From the NCBI RefSeq assembly GCF_003993775.1, contig NZ_RJRZ01000016.1:1-64000 (forward strand): a stretch of DNA of 64,000 nucleotides. The letters run 5' to 3'. The notes beneath the pieces were generated by a model. The model was not told the DNA's origin, did not search any database, and saw nothing but the letters and a program-made list of their open reading frames with translations. Shown in pieces: positions 19,491 to 28,427 of the stretch. Positions within the stretch are counted from its first letter, which is position 1. Each line of letters begins with the position of its first letter. Position numbers and translations under genes: made by a program. Source of the stretch: Frigidibacter oleivorans. Lineage in GTDB: Bacteria > Pseudomonadota > Alphaproteobacteria > Rhodobacterales > Rhodobacteraceae.

Positions 19491-20879
19491 TCAGACCGTG
19501 TTCAGGTAGAGGTCGTAATCCACATCCGCGATGGTCCGCGCGACCCGGGCATGTTCCGCCGCCTTGATCGCGCAGAAGGTGCGGTGCATGTCCGGCCCGA
19601 GCGCGTCCTTCAGGAAGGCGGAGCCCTGCGCCGCCCGGATCGCCTCGCGCCAGTCGCCGGGGATCGGCAGGTCGTCGGTGCCGGCATAGCCGTTGCCGGT
19701 GGTTTCCGGCCCCGGGTCGATCCGTTCCGCCATCCCCTTGCGCAGCCCCGCCAGCACCGTGGCGCCCACCAGATAGGGATTGGCGTCCACCCCGGCCGGG
19801 CGGTGTTCGATCCGCCGCGCCGCCACCTCGCCTGCCGGGATACGCAGCGCGACCGAGCGGTTGTTGACCCCCCAGCTGGGCGAGACGGGGGCATAGCTCT
19901 GGCTGGCAAAGCGGCGCCAGCTGTTGGCATGGGGGGCGAAGACCAGCATCGCCTCGCCCATCGTCTGCCGCAGCCCGCCGATCGCGTGCAGCAGCCGCGG
20001 CTCCCACGCGCCGGGACGATCCTCGGCGAAGACGTTGCGCCCCGCGCCGTCGCGCAGCGAGACGTGGAAATGCATCCCCGACCCGGCATAGCGTTCGACG
20101 GGCTTGGCCATGAAGCAGGCCACCACCCCGTGCCGCCGCGCCTGCATCCGCACGATCCGCTTCAGCCGCACGAGGTCGTCGGCGGCCTGCATCACGTCGG
20201 TGCGATAGTGCAGCGTCAGTTCGTACTGGCCGGGCGCATATTCCGAAATCACGGTTTCCGCCCGGATCCCCATCGCCTCGGCCCCGCGATAGATGTCGGA
20301 AAACAGCGGCTCCATCCCGTGCAGGTGATCGACGGAATAGACCTCGGTCCAGGGCGAGCGGCGGCCGTCCAGCACGGCGGCGGCGGGCTGCGCATAGCCC
20401 TGCGCGTCCAGCTGCGGGTCGAGCAGGAAGAATTCCAGCTCGAACGCGCCGGCCGGGTGCAGCCCCTCGCCCGCCATCGCCGCCACCTGCCGCTGCAGCG
20501 CGTGACGCGGGTCCGAGGTCATCTCGGCCCCGTCGAGGTGATACATGCTCATCAGCAGTTCGGCCCGGGCGGGCGCCGTGCCATGCAGCGCCTTCAGCGT
20601 GCCGGGGACCGGCCAGGCGCGCAGGTCGCCGTCGCCCTCGTCCCAGATGAGGCCCGTCTCGTGCACATCCTCGCCGCAGATGTCGAGCCCGAGGATCGAG
20701 ATCGGCAGGTGCCGCCCGTTGCGGTAGAGCCCTTCCAGTTCATGCCGGCGGATGATCTTGCCGCGGCCGATGCCGTTGGCATCGGTCAGCACGATGTCGA
20801 TGGCCTCCACCTCGGGATGGGCGGCGAGGAAGGCGCGGGCTTCGTCGGGCGAGGATCCGCTGGGGCTGTGATCGGTCAT
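19491..20879 (-). CDS. Glutamine synthetase family protein (PuuA/GlnA4-like)
   Basis: A 462-aa class I-like glutamine synthetase. An N-terminal beta-grasp part with DANGIGRGKII and the ATP/metal segments FELEFFLLD, EYAPGQYELTL, GSGMHFHVSL, NSWRRFASQSYAPVSPSWGVNNR and RIEHRPAGVDANPYL are visible. The tyrosine adenylylation site of true GlnA is not apparent. Such paralogues typically glutamylate amines such as putrescine. The gene is downstream of, and nearly abuts, a class III aminotransferase, which fits a gamma-glutamylated amine catabolic pair. The amine is not determined. Confidence 0.88.
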   Translation of the reverse strand: MTDHSPSGSSPDEARAFLAAHPEVEAIDIVLTDANGIGRGKIIRRHELEGLYRNGRHLPISILGLDICGEDVHETGLIWDEGDGDLRAWPVPGTLKALHGTAPARAELLMSMYHLDGAEMTSDPRHALQRQVAAMAGEGLHPAGAFELEFFLLDPQLDAQGYAQPAAAVLDGRRSPWTEVYSVDHLHGMEPLFSDIYRGAEAMGIRAETVISEYAPGQYELTLHYRTDVMQAADDLVRLKRIVRMQARRHGVVACFMAKPVERYAGSGMHFHVSLRDGAGRNVFAEDRPGAWEPRLLHAIGGLRQTMGEAMLVFAPHANSWRRFASQSYAPVSPSWGVNNRSVALRIPAGEVAARRIEHRPAGVDANPYLVGATVLAGLRKGMAERIDPGPETTGNGYAGTDDLPIPGDWREAIRAAQGSAFLKDALGPDMHRTFCAIKAAEHARVARTIADVDYDLYLNTV

Positions 20880-20889
20880 GGCGGGTCTT

Positions 20890-22275
20890 TCAGGCAAACA
20901 GCTCGGCGCAGATCCCGTCGAAGGCGGCGATCAGGCGGTCGATCTGCTTGCGCTTGGTGACGGGGCTGACGAGCATCATGTTGTGGAAGGGCGCGATCAG
21001 GCAGCCGCGGTTCAGCAGCGCGGCATGGATCGCGGCCTCCAGCGCGGGGTGATGGGCGGCCTCGGCCTCGGTGCCGTTGGTCAGGGGCACGGGGTGGCAG
21101 ATGAATTCCACCCGCGCGCCGACCCGCACCACATGCCAGGGCGCGCCGTGCCGGTCGATGGCCTTGGTCAGGCCGCGCGCCAGCCGCGCGGCGCCCGCCT
21201 CCATCCGGGCATAGGCCTTTTCGGTCATCACCTCGTCCAGCGTCGCGCGCAGGCAGGCGAACTGCATCGGGTTGGCCGACAGCGTGGTGCCCATGCCGGA
21301 ATGGCCGGCGGGGCGCGCCGCGTCATAGGCGCGGAACCGGTCCGCGACCTCGGCCGTCATCCCCCAGACCGCCGCGGGCATGCCGCCGGCCACCGCCTTG
21401 CCCGCGACGAAGATGTCGGGCTGCAGCCCATGGCTGCGGGTATAGCCGCCCAGGCCCGAGGACAGGGTATGCGTCTCGTCGATGATCAGCAGGGCGCCGT
21501 GCTTGCGCGTGATCTCGCGCAGCGCCTTGTGGAAGCCGGGCGCGGGCAGGACCATGCAGGAATTTGTCATCACCGGCTCGGTCAGCACCGCCGCCACCTC
21601 GCCCGTGGCCAGCGCCCGGTCCAGCGCCACGGTGTCGTTGAACTCGATCGCCACCGCGGTCGCCGACAGGTCCGCCGCCTGCCCGACCAGACCCGGCCGC
21701 GCCACGGTGAGGCCGGCCTCCAGCCGCACCATCGTGTCGTCCACCGTCCCGTGATAGCAGCCGCTGAACACCAGAACCTTCGGCCGCCCGGTCACGGCGC
21801 GGGCCACCCGCAGGGCGAAGCGGTTGGCATCGGTCGCGGTGGTGGCAATCTGCCATTCCATCAGCCCGAACCGCTTTTGCAGCAAGGCGCCCGCCTTCAG
21901 CGCGTCCTCGGTGGGCAGCATGAAGGTCAGCCCGCGGCGCGACTGGCGCCGGATCGCCTTGGCCACGGGGGCGGGCGAATGACCGAACATGCTGCCGGTA
22001 TCGCCGAGGCAGAAATCGTCAAGGACGTGTCCGTCGATATCCTCGATCACGGCGCCCGCGGCCTTGTCCACCAGCAGCGGAAAGGGCTGCGGCCAGTCGC
22101 GCATCCAGTGCATCGGCACGCCGTTCAGGAAGGGACGCGCACCCTTCTTCAGCGCGGCGCGCGTCTTCGGGCGTGCGGCGGCAAAGGCCGCAGCCTCGCG
22201 CGCGCGCAGGGCCTCGATCCGGGCGGTGGCGACGCCGCCGGCAAGGTCGGTGACCGGAACGCGTTTCTTGGGCAT
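20890..22275 (-). CDS. Class III aminotransferase (aspartate aminotransferase family)
   Basis: A 461-aa PLP enzyme of the ornithine/GSA aminotransferase fold. It shows LGDTGSMFGHSP, FSGCYHGTVDDTMV, LIIDETHTLSSGLGGY with the cofactor-binding aspartate, and the Schiff-base lysine in FVAGKAVAGGMPAA. The chosen start has AGGA ten bases upstream. It ends 11 bases before the glutamine synthetase-like ATG, so the two form an operon. The resemblance to glutamate-1-semialdehyde mutases is general, and the partner argues for an amine or amino-acid pathway. Confidence 0.88.
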   Translation of the reverse strand: MPKKRVPVTDLAGGVATARIEALRAREAAAFAAARPKTRAALKKGARPFLNGVPMHWMRDWPQPFPLLVDKAAGAVIEDIDGHVLDDFCLGDTGSMFGHSPAPVAKAIRRQSRRGLTFMLPTEDALKAGALLQKRFGLMEWQIATTATDANRFALRVARAVTGRPKVLVFSGCYHGTVDDTMVRLEAGLTVARPGLVGQAADLSATAVAIEFNDTVALDRALATGEVAAVLTEPVMTNSCMVLPAPGFHKALREITRKHGALLIIDETHTLSSGLGGYTRSHGLQPDIFVAGKAVAGGMPAAVWGMTAEVADRFRAYDAARPAGHSGMGTTLSANPMQFACLRATLDEVMTEKAYARMEAGAARLARGLTKAIDRHGAPWHVVRVGARVEFICHPVPLTNGTEAEAAHHPALEAAIHAALLNRGCLIAPFHNMMLVSPVTKRKQIDRLIAAFDGICAELFA

Positions 22276-22694
22276 GCGATGCTGTCCTGGCTGCAACCTG
22301 CCCGCTCTATCCCGGCGCAAATCGGTCCGTCAACTCGCCCCTCGGGAATCGCCGGCGCAGCCATTCGCGGCGGCGCGGCAAAAGAGGCTGCAAATGCGGC
22401 GGGAATTCGGCGGCGCGGTCCGGTTCCGGTCGGGAAATGCGCGAGGATGGGTGCCCATGTCCTCGGCCGCGAGACGGCCATAACACAACCGGAAGGCTGG
22501 CAAGATTGGGGCCTGAGATACGCAAGTATCGGCGGGCGCCGCCGCGCCTCTTTGGTCCCTCGAGTTTCGACAAGTCGCGCAAGATGTCGAATTCCCGCCC
22601 CTATGACGGTCCCTCCGGGTCACGTTGATGCCCTCATTGGCCGCTAGGTCTTGCATGTCGGTGGGGGCACCGGCCGCTCTGACGGCACAATCGG
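22276..22694. other. Gene-free 419-base gap
   Basis: This divergent region separates the aminotransferase from the ClpP-like gene and presumably holds promoters for both. Short frames on either strand lack ribosome binding sites and family features. An imperfect hairpin (CGAGGA at 22442-22447 with TCCTCG at 22460-22465) and a small GATAC-GCAA-GTATC hairpin near 22516 are the only structures I notice. Confidence 0.6.
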
Positions 22695-22703
22695 GTGGAC
22701 AAC

Positions 22704-23261
22704 ATGGTGACACAGATTTTCGGGCGCGGGCCTCTGGTCCGCGCAGGGGTCCTGCCGTGCCTTGTGCAGGTGCTGACGACCCTGGCCCTGATCGCGGGGC
22801 TGGCACTGGCCGGACCGGCCGAGGCGCAATCCACGCGCCGGTCGAATTATGCGATGGCGCCGCTGGTGGTGCGCGACGATCCGGGCGGACGCGTCGATCA
22901 CCGCGCCGCCGAGATCGCGAAGCTGCGCAAGTCGGGCCAGCCGGTGGAACTGCGCGGCGAATGCTTCAGCGCCTGCACGATGTATCTGGCGCTGCCCAAT
23001 GCCTGCACGGCGCGCAACACGATGTTCGGCTTTCACGGGCCCAGCTACTATGGCGCGCCGCTGCCGAAATTCGACTTCGAATACTGGTCGAAGATCATCG
23101 CCTCGCATTATCCGCCGAAGCTGGCGCAGTGGTACATGACCAAGGCGCGGTACAAGACCAACCGCATGGTGCGGCTGAGCGGGGCGGAACTGATCAAGTT
23201 CGGCATCGCGGAATGCGGGGCGGCCCCGCGGCCGGCCCGGCAGACCGGAACGGGAGCCTGA
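22704..23261 (+). CDS. Secreted ClpP-fold-like protein (COG3904-type)
   Basis: A 185-aa protein with a signal sequence (about residues 15-42, ending AEAQ). The mature domain has the arrangement LRKSGQPVELRGECFSACTMYLALPNA...FGFHGPS. This is typical of periplasmic ClpP/crotonase-fold proteins of unknown function, with the serine of GECFSACT in the position of the Clp nucleophile. Four cysteines after the signal peptide suggest disulfides. A GTG three codons upstream is an alternative start. Whether it is an active peptidase is not known. Confidence 0.72.
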   Translation: MVTQIFGRGPLVRAGVLPCLVQVLTTLALIAGLALAGPAEAQSTRRSNYAMAPLVVRDDPGGRVDHRAAEIAKLRKSGQPVELRGECFSACTMYLALPNACTARNTMFGFHGPSYYGAPLPKFDFEYWSKIIASHYPPKLAQWYMTKARYKTNRMVRLSGAELIKFGIAECGAAPRPARQTGTGA

Positions 23262-23473
23262 CAGCGGGTCGGTGACCTGCACCGGCCAGGGGCCGGAACG
23301 ACACGGGGATGGAGGCGCAGAAGGCCGCGGCAGAAGCCGCGGCCTGCGTGCTTTCGGGACCTGGCGTCCGCGCGGGCGCGGTGCCGGAAATTCTTGAAAC
23401 CGTCACAGCCCGCCCGTATATCGTCCGTTCCCTTGCGCGCCCGCCCTGTCGCGCATCCCGTTGAGGAGCCGCC

Positions 23474-24583
23474 ATGACCGACGCCGCGATCCCCACCCCC
23501 TATTACCTGATCGACGCGGCGGCGCTGCGGGCGAACATGGAGAAGGTGAAGCGGCTGTGCGACCTGTCCGGCGCCAAGGCGCTGCTGGCGCTGAAATGCT
23601 TCGCCACATGGTCCGCCTTCGACCACATGCGCGGTTCCATGGCCGGCACCACCTCGTCCTCGCTCTACGAATTGCGGCTGGGGCGCGAGAAGTTCGGCAA
23701 GGAGACGCATGCCTATTCCGTCGCCTGGTCCGAGGACGAGATCGACGAGGCGGTGTCGCTGGCCGACAAGATCATCTTCAACACCATCGGCCAGCTGGAA
23801 CGGTTCGAGTCGCGGGCGCAGTCGATCCAGCGCGGGCTGCGGCTGAACCCCGGCATCTCGACCAGCGGCTTCGACCTTGCCGACCCCGCCCGGCCGTTCA
23901 GCCGGCTGGGCGAATGGGACAGCGAGAAGATCGCGGCGGTCATCGACCGGATTTCCGGCTTCATGATCCACTACAACTGCGAGAACGAGGATTTCGACCT
24001 CTTCGACCGGCAGCTGACCGATATCGAGAACCGCTTTGGCAACCTCCTGTCCCAGGTGGAATGGGTCAGCCTCGGCGGCGGCATCCATTTCACCGGCGAG
24101 GGCTATCCGCTGGAACGGCTGGCGGCGCGGCTCGCGGCCTTCGCGGATCGCTTCGGGGTGCAGGTCTATCTGGAACCCGGCGAGGCCTCGATCACCCGCA
24201 CCACCACGCTGGAGCTGACGGTGCTCGACATCCTCGACAACGGCAAGCAACTGGCCATCGTCGACAGCTCGATCGAGGCGCATATGCTCGACCTGCTGAT
24301 CTACCGCCTGCCGGCGAAGATCGCGCCGGACACGGGCGCGCATCGCTACATGGTCTGCGGCAAGTCCTGCCTGGCCGGCGACATCTTCGGCGAATTCGCC
24401 TTCCCGGAACCGCTGAAGGTGGGTGACCGCATCTCGGTCCAGGACGCGGCTGGCTACACGATGGTCAAGAAGAACTGGTTCAACGGCGTCGCCATGCCGT
24501 CGATCTGCATCCGCGAAACCGACGGAACCATCCGCAGCGTGCGGACCTTCGGCTACGCCGATTACGAAAGCAGCCTCTCCTGA
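23474..24583 (+). CDS. nspC: Carboxynorspermidine/carboxyspermidine decarboxylase
   Basis: A 369-aa PLP decarboxylase of the alanine racemase-fold group IV. It performs the last step of the carboxyspermidine route, releasing CO2 from carboxyspermidine to give spermidine. The PLP lysine is Lys41 (LLALKCFATW), followed by GTTSSSLYELRLG, RLNPGIST, SLGGGIHF, LEPGEASI and the CGKSCLAGD cysteine motif near the C-terminus. GAGGAG precedes the ATG. It is co-directional with the matching dehydrogenase 60 bases downstream. Confidence 0.95.
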   Translation: MTDAAIPTPYYLIDAAALRANMEKVKRLCDLSGAKALLALKCFATWSAFDHMRGSMAGTTSSSLYELRLGREKFGKETHAYSVAWSEDEIDEAVSLADKIIFNTIGQLERFESRAQSIQRGLRLNPGISTSGFDLADPARPFSRLGEWDSEKIAAVIDRISGFMIHYNCENEDFDLFDRQLTDIENRFGNLLSQVEWVSLGGGIHFTGEGYPLERLAARLAAFADRFGVQVYLEPGEASITRTTTLELTVLDILDNGKQLAIVDSSIEAHMLDLLIYRLPAKIAPDTGAHRYMVCGKSCLAGDIFGEFAFPEPLKVGDRISVQDAAGYTMVKKNWFNGVAMPSICIRETDGTIRSVRTFGYADYESSLS

Positions 24584-24643
24584 GGCACGCCCGCCTTCCC
24601 CGGAAGGCCCTTTTCCCAATCGGACAAAAGGAGACGGTCTGAA

Positions 24644-25879
24644 TTGAAACGGAACGTGCTGATCATCGGCGCCGGTGGCGTCGCGCAGGTGGTGGCGCAT
24701 AAATGCGCCCAGAACAACGATGTGCTCGGCGATCTTCACATCGCCTCGCGCACGCTGGCCAAGTGCGAGGCCATCATCGCGTCGGTGAACGACAAGGGCG
24801 CGATGAAGGTGCCCGGCACGTTCGCGGCCCATGCGGTCGACGCGACCGACAGTGCGGCGGTGGCGGCGCTGATCCGGCAGACCGGGGCGCAGATCGTGAT
24901 CAACGTCGGGTCCGCCTTCGTCAACATGTATGTGCTGCAGGCCTGCATCGACACCGGCGTGGCCTATATGGACACCGCGATCCACGAGGATCCGGCCAAG
25001 GTCTGCGAAACGCCGCCCTGGTACGGCAACTACGAATGGAAGCGGCGCGAGGCCTGCGCGGCGGCGGGCGTGACCGCGATCCTCGGCATCGGCTTCGATC
25101 CCGGGGTGGTCAATGCCTATGCGCGGCTGGCGGCCGAGGAGTATCTGGACAGCGTCGAGTCCATCGACATCGTCGACATCAATGCCGGGTCGCACGGGCG
25201 CTGGTTCGCCACGAATTTCGACCCCGAGATCAACTTCCGCGAATTCACCGGCACCGTTTACTCGTGGCAGGATGGCGGCTGGCAGGAAAACCGCATGTTC
25301 GAGGTGGGCCGCGAATGGGACCTGCCCGTCGTGGGCAGGCAGAAAGCCTACCTGACCGGCCATGACGAGGTGCATTCGCTGTCGGCGAACTACCCGCAGG
25401 CGGATGTGCGGTTCTGGATGGGCTTCGGCGATCACTACATCAACGTCTTCACGGTGCTGAAGAATCTCGGCCTGCTGTCGGAAAAGCCGGTGACGACCGC
25501 CGAGGGGCAGGAGGTGATCCCGCTGAAGGTGGTGAAGGCGGTGCTGCCGGACCCGGCCTCGCTCGCCCCCGACTATACCGGCAAGACCTGCATCGGCGAT
25601 GTGGTGAAGGGCACGAAGGACGGCCGGCCGCGCGAGGTCTTCATCTACAACGTCGCCGACCACAAGGACGCCTATGAGGAGGTCGGCGCGCAGGGCATCA
25701 GCTATACCGCCGGCGTTCCCCCCGTCGCCGCCGCGATCATGGTGGCGAAGGGCGACTGGGACGTGGGCCGGATGGTCAATGTCGAGGAACTGCCGCCGAT
25801 GGACTTCCTGCGCGAGATGCACCGGCTCGGCCTGTCCACCCGGCTGAAAGAGGGCGAGACGGACATCGCCCTGACCTGA
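24644..25879 (+). CDS. Carboxynorspermidine/carboxyspermidine dehydrogenase (saccharopine dehydrogenase-like)
   Basis: A 411-aa NADPH enzyme that condenses putrescine or diaminopropane with aspartate semialdehyde to carboxy(nor)spermidine. The Rossmann start LIIGAGGVAQVVAHKC, IVINVGSAFVNMYVLQACIDTGVAYMDTA and GFDPGVVNAYARLA are family hallmarks. No ATG is available at the N-terminus; the gene starts at TTG with AAGGAG 11 bases ahead. With NspC it completes the alternative spermidine pathway used instead of S-adenosylmethionine decarboxylase in many alphaproteobacteria. Confidence 0.95.
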   Translation: MKRNVLIIGAGGVAQVVAHKCAQNNDVLGDLHIASRTLAKCEAIIASVNDKGAMKVPGTFAAHAVDATDSAAVAALIRQTGAQIVINVGSAFVNMYVLQACIDTGVAYMDTAIHEDPAKVCETPPWYGNYEWKRREACAAAGVTAILGIGFDPGVVNAYARLAAEEYLDSVESIDIVDINAGSHGRWFATNFDPEINFREFTGTVYSWQDGGWQENRMFEVGREWDLPVVGRQKAYLTGHDEVHSLSANYPQADVRFWMGFGDHYINVFTVLKNLGLLSEKPVTTAEGQEVIPLKVVKAVLPDPASLAPDYTGKTCIGDVVKGTKDGRPREVFIYNVADHKDAYEEVGAQGISYTAGVPPVAAAIMVAKGDWDVGRMVNVEELPPMDFLREMHRLGLSTRLKEGETDIALT

Positions 25880-25888
25880 GGCGCGAAA

Positions 25889-25913
25889 GGGGCCGTCCCG
25901 CCGGGGCGGCCCC
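25889..25913. terminator. GC-rich hairpin between convergent genes
   Basis: GGGGCCG (25889-25895) and CGGCCCC (25907-25913) form a stem in the gap between the dehydrogenase and the convergent SDR gene. The T-run after it is weak, so termination is only probable. Confidence 0.5.
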
Positions 25914-25928
25914 TGTCCGACGAATGTG

Positions 25929-26747
25929 TCAGGCCCGCGCGCGCGAGGCCGCGATCTCGGCCGCGAGCTGGCGGGATTTCGCGCCGGCCCAGTCATGGGC
26001 ATCCGCCCCGAACAACAGCCGCTGCGCCGGGTCGGGCGTGGATGCCTCGGCCACGATCAGGGCGGACAGTACCTCGGGATCGTTCTGCTGGGTGCCGTTC
26101 GCCGCTGCGATGAACGACCGGAACCCGGCCACCGCCTCGGCATAATCCGCGATCTCGATCTCTCCCTGCCGGACGGTGGAGGGGTCGAGGAAATTCGTGC
26201 GCATCATCCCCGGCTCGACGATCAGCGACCGGATGCCCAGCGGGGCGATTTCGGCGGCAAGCCCCTCCATCCAGCCCTCCAGCGCGAATTTCGACGCGGC
26301 GTAGACCGAGCCGCCGGGGTTCGAGACGAGGCCGTTCACCGACGAGATGGCGATGACAAGCCCCGACCGTTGCCGCCGCATCACGGGCAGCACCGCCCGC
26401 GCCACGTTCATCGCCCCGAAGAGGTTGATCTCGAACTGCCGCCGCACGTCCCGATCCGGGATCGTCTCGAACCATCCCAGCTGCGCGCGGCCGGCATTGT
26501 TGACCAGGATGTCGATCCGGCCGAATGCCGCGACGGCCGCGTCCCGTGCGGCCGCGGCGGCCATGGCATCGGTCACGTCGAGCGGCCGCACCAGCAGGCG
26601 GTCCTCCGCGACACCCAGCCCTTCGGCAAGCCCGTCGACGGTCCGGCTGGTGGCCACGACCCTGTCTCCCGCGGCCAACGCATCGCGCGCCAGCAGATAC
26701 CCCAGCCCCCGGCCTGCCCCGGTGATGAACCATACCTTGTCTGTCAT
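25929..26747 (-). CDS. SDR family oxidoreductase
   Basis: A 272-aa classical short-chain dehydrogenase. The cofactor loop is FITGAGRGLGYLLA, followed by LVNNAGRAQLGW, AISSVNGLVSNPGG and the catalytic YAASKFALEG. Length and spacing are standard. AGGAGAACTGATAA precedes the ATG. It is divergent from a LysR regulator, which probably controls it. The substrate is unknown. Confidence 0.92.
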   Translation of the reverse strand: MTDKVWFITGAGRGLGYLLARDALAAGDRVVATSRTVDGLAEGLGVAEDRLLVRPLDVTDAMAAAAARDAAVAAFGRIDILVNNAGRAQLGWFETIPDRDVRRQFEINLFGAMNVARAVLPVMRRQRSGLVIAISSVNGLVSNPGGSVYAASKFALEGWMEGLAAEIAPLGIRSLIVEPGMMRTNFLDPSTVRQGEIEIADYAEAVAGFRSFIAAANGTQQNDPEVLSALIVAEASTPDPAQRLLFGADAHDWAGAKSRQLAAEIAASRARA

Positions 26748-26843
26748 TTATCAGTTCTCCTGCTAACGGAACAGGATCTGCGCATTGGAAAGACCGAAGT
26801 TTAGGGCTGGGCAGATTGTCGGAGCGAGTAGTAGAAATACTGA

Positions 26844-27752
26844 ATGGACCCGCGAAAACTTTCCGACCTCGTCGTCTTCCACCGGGTCGCGGCAGAGCGC
26901 AGCTTCACCGCCGCGGCGCGAAGTCTGGGGGTGACCCAGTCCGCCGTCAGCCAGACGGTGAAGCGCCTCGAGGGCGAGATGGGGATCAGGCTGCTGTCCC
27001 GCTCGACCCGCAGCCTTGCGCCCACCGCCGCGGGCGAACGGCTGCTGGATACGCTGGTTCCGCTGATCGCGGACATGGATGCCGAGATCGAGGACCTTGC
27101 CCGGCTGCGCGAACAGCCGGGCGGGCGGCTGCGGGTGACCTGCGGCAAACATGCCGCCGACACGCTGGTCTGGCCCGCCTTCGCGCGGCTGATCGCGAAA
27201 CATCCCGAGATCGAGGGCGAACTGAGCGTGGAGAACCGCCATGTCGACATCGTGGCCGAACGGTTCGATGCCGGAATACGGCTGCGCGAGGATCTGCAGA
27301 TGGACATGGTCGCCGTTCCGGTGGGGCCGCCCCTGCGGATCGTGGTCGTGGGCGCGCCAGGCTATCTGGCCAGACGCGATCCGCCCCGCCGGCCGCGCGA
27401 TCTGTCGGCGCATCGCTGCATCGGCTTCAGAAATGCCGGCGGCATCCTGTCGCCCTGGTCGTTCGAGAAGGATGGGCATGTGGAGACGGTCCGGCTGTCG
27501 CCGTCGCTTGTCGTGAATGACGGCGACGCGCTGGTCGGGGCGGCCTGCGCGGGGATCGGCCTTGCCTATATGCTGAAGGACCTCGCCGCGCCCGCCCTCG
27601 GGGCAGGACATCTTGTCGAGGTTCTCGGGGACTGGTGCCCGCCGTTTCCGGGCTACCATGCCTTCTATTCCAGCCGGCGCCAGCCGACCCGCGCCTTCAC
27701 GCTGTTTCTCGACGCCCTGCGGCAGGAAGCCCGCGCGGCAACCGGGGAATAG
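26844..27752 (+). CDS. LysR family transcriptional regulator
   Basis: A 302-aa regulator with an N-terminal winged helix-turn-helix (SFTAAARSLGVTQSAVSQTVKRLE, described here by residues 20-43). The C-terminal effector domain starts around residue 90 (GRLRVTCGKHAADTLVWPAF). It lies 96 bases from the divergent SDR gene, the usual arrangement for a LysR activator and its target. The inducer is unknown. Confidence 0.94.
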   Translation: MDPRKLSDLVVFHRVAAERSFTAAARSLGVTQSAVSQTVKRLEGEMGIRLLSRSTRSLAPTAAGERLLDTLVPLIADMDAEIEDLARLREQPGGRLRVTCGKHAADTLVWPAFARLIAKHPEIEGELSVENRHVDIVAERFDAGIRLREDLQMDMVAVPVGPPLRIVVVGAPGYLARRDPPRRPRDLSAHRCIGFRNAGGILSPWSFEKDGHVETVRLSPSLVVNDGDALVGAACAGIGLAYMLKDLAAPALGAGHLVEVLGDWCPPFPGYHAFYSSRRQPTRAFTLFLDALRQEARAATGE

Positions 27753-27761
27753 GCGGCGCGC

Positions 27762-28259
27762 CTACAGCCGGTAGACCTTCGAGATGCGGTCGACCGGCGT
27801 GCCGTCGGCCAGCGGCACCGCCGGGGTCACCCGGTCGTCCTGGAACCCCATCGCCGCATAGAAGGCCAGACCGCCGGTATTGTCGGCGCGGATCGTGGCG
27901 TCGATGGCGGCTATGCCGTTGCGCGCGGCCCAGTCCCGCGTCGCCGCGAACAGCGCCCGCCCCGCCCCCGGCAGCGGGTCGTCGCGGCGGGTGAAGGTGC
28001 CGATCGTCACCCAGTCCCGGGGCAGGGCGGGATGGCGGGCGACGCTCTGGAACCCGGCGGGCCGGCCCCCGGGGTCCAGCGCCACGAAGGTGGCCACCGC
28101 CTCGGCCCCCGGCAGGTAATGGGCGGTGAAGCCCGCCGCGTCGAAGGGCGTCTGATGCGCGGTGGTGCCGCCGGCCGCGATGATCGCGTTGATCAGCGCC
28201 ACCAGCGCCGGCACATCCTCGGGCCGGGCGGGGCGTGTGGCGATGTCGGGACGGGTCAT
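27762..28259 (-). CDS. GNAT family N-acetyltransferase
   Basis: A 165-aa acetyltransferase of the Pat/RimI-like group. It shows IATRPARPEDVPALVALINAII at the N-terminus, GTFTRRDDPLPGAGRALFAATRDWA (acetyl-CoA loop region, slightly divergent) and IRADNTGGLAFYAAMGFQDD. The start is set at the ATG beginning MTRPD; the longer frame upstream lacks support. It ends 10 bases from the convergent LysR stop. The substrate is unknown. Confidence 0.85.
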   Translation of the reverse strand: MTRPDIATRPARPEDVPALVALINAIIAAGGTTAHQTPFDAAGFTAHYLPGAEAVATFVALDPGGRPAGFQSVARHPALPRDWVTIGTFTRRDDPLPGAGRALFAATRDWAARNGIAAIDATIRADNTGGLAFYAAMGFQDDRVTPAVPLADGTPVDRISKVYRL

Positions 28260-28339
28260 GGGCGCTTCCGGATCGGGTCGGGTGGCGGCAGCCTGCCGCG
28301 CCGGGGCAGCCGAGGCAAGGACGGCCGCGCCCGGGGGGT

Positions 28340-28379
28340 CTGTCACAAAACCGCAGCGGAACCCCAGCATCACTGATAC
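28340..28379 (+). promoter_or_regulatory. Possible Pho-box-like array upstream of ugpB
   Basis: CTGTCAC (28340), CCGCAGC (28351), CCCCAGC (28362) and CTGATAC (28373) recur with an exact 11-base period. The first and last resemble the CTGTCAT half-site of PhoB, and the middle two match poorly. The position 50-90 bases before ugpB and the known PhoB control of ugp genes make this plausible but unproven. Confidence 0.35.
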
Positions 28380-28427
28380 ATCCCGCCCCTAAGACCCCTC
28401 CATCCGCTAGAACCCGAGGGGCTTACC

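Noticed and set aside
23108-26002. 964-codon minus-strand frame
   Set aside because: Antisense to the carboxyspermidine decarboxylase and dehydrogenase, both of which carry clear catalytic motifs.
26754-26772. GTTC-N11-GAAC between SDR and LysR genes as a LysR box
   Set aside because: It overlaps the SDR ribosome binding site, so an activator site there is unlikely; the match may be chance.
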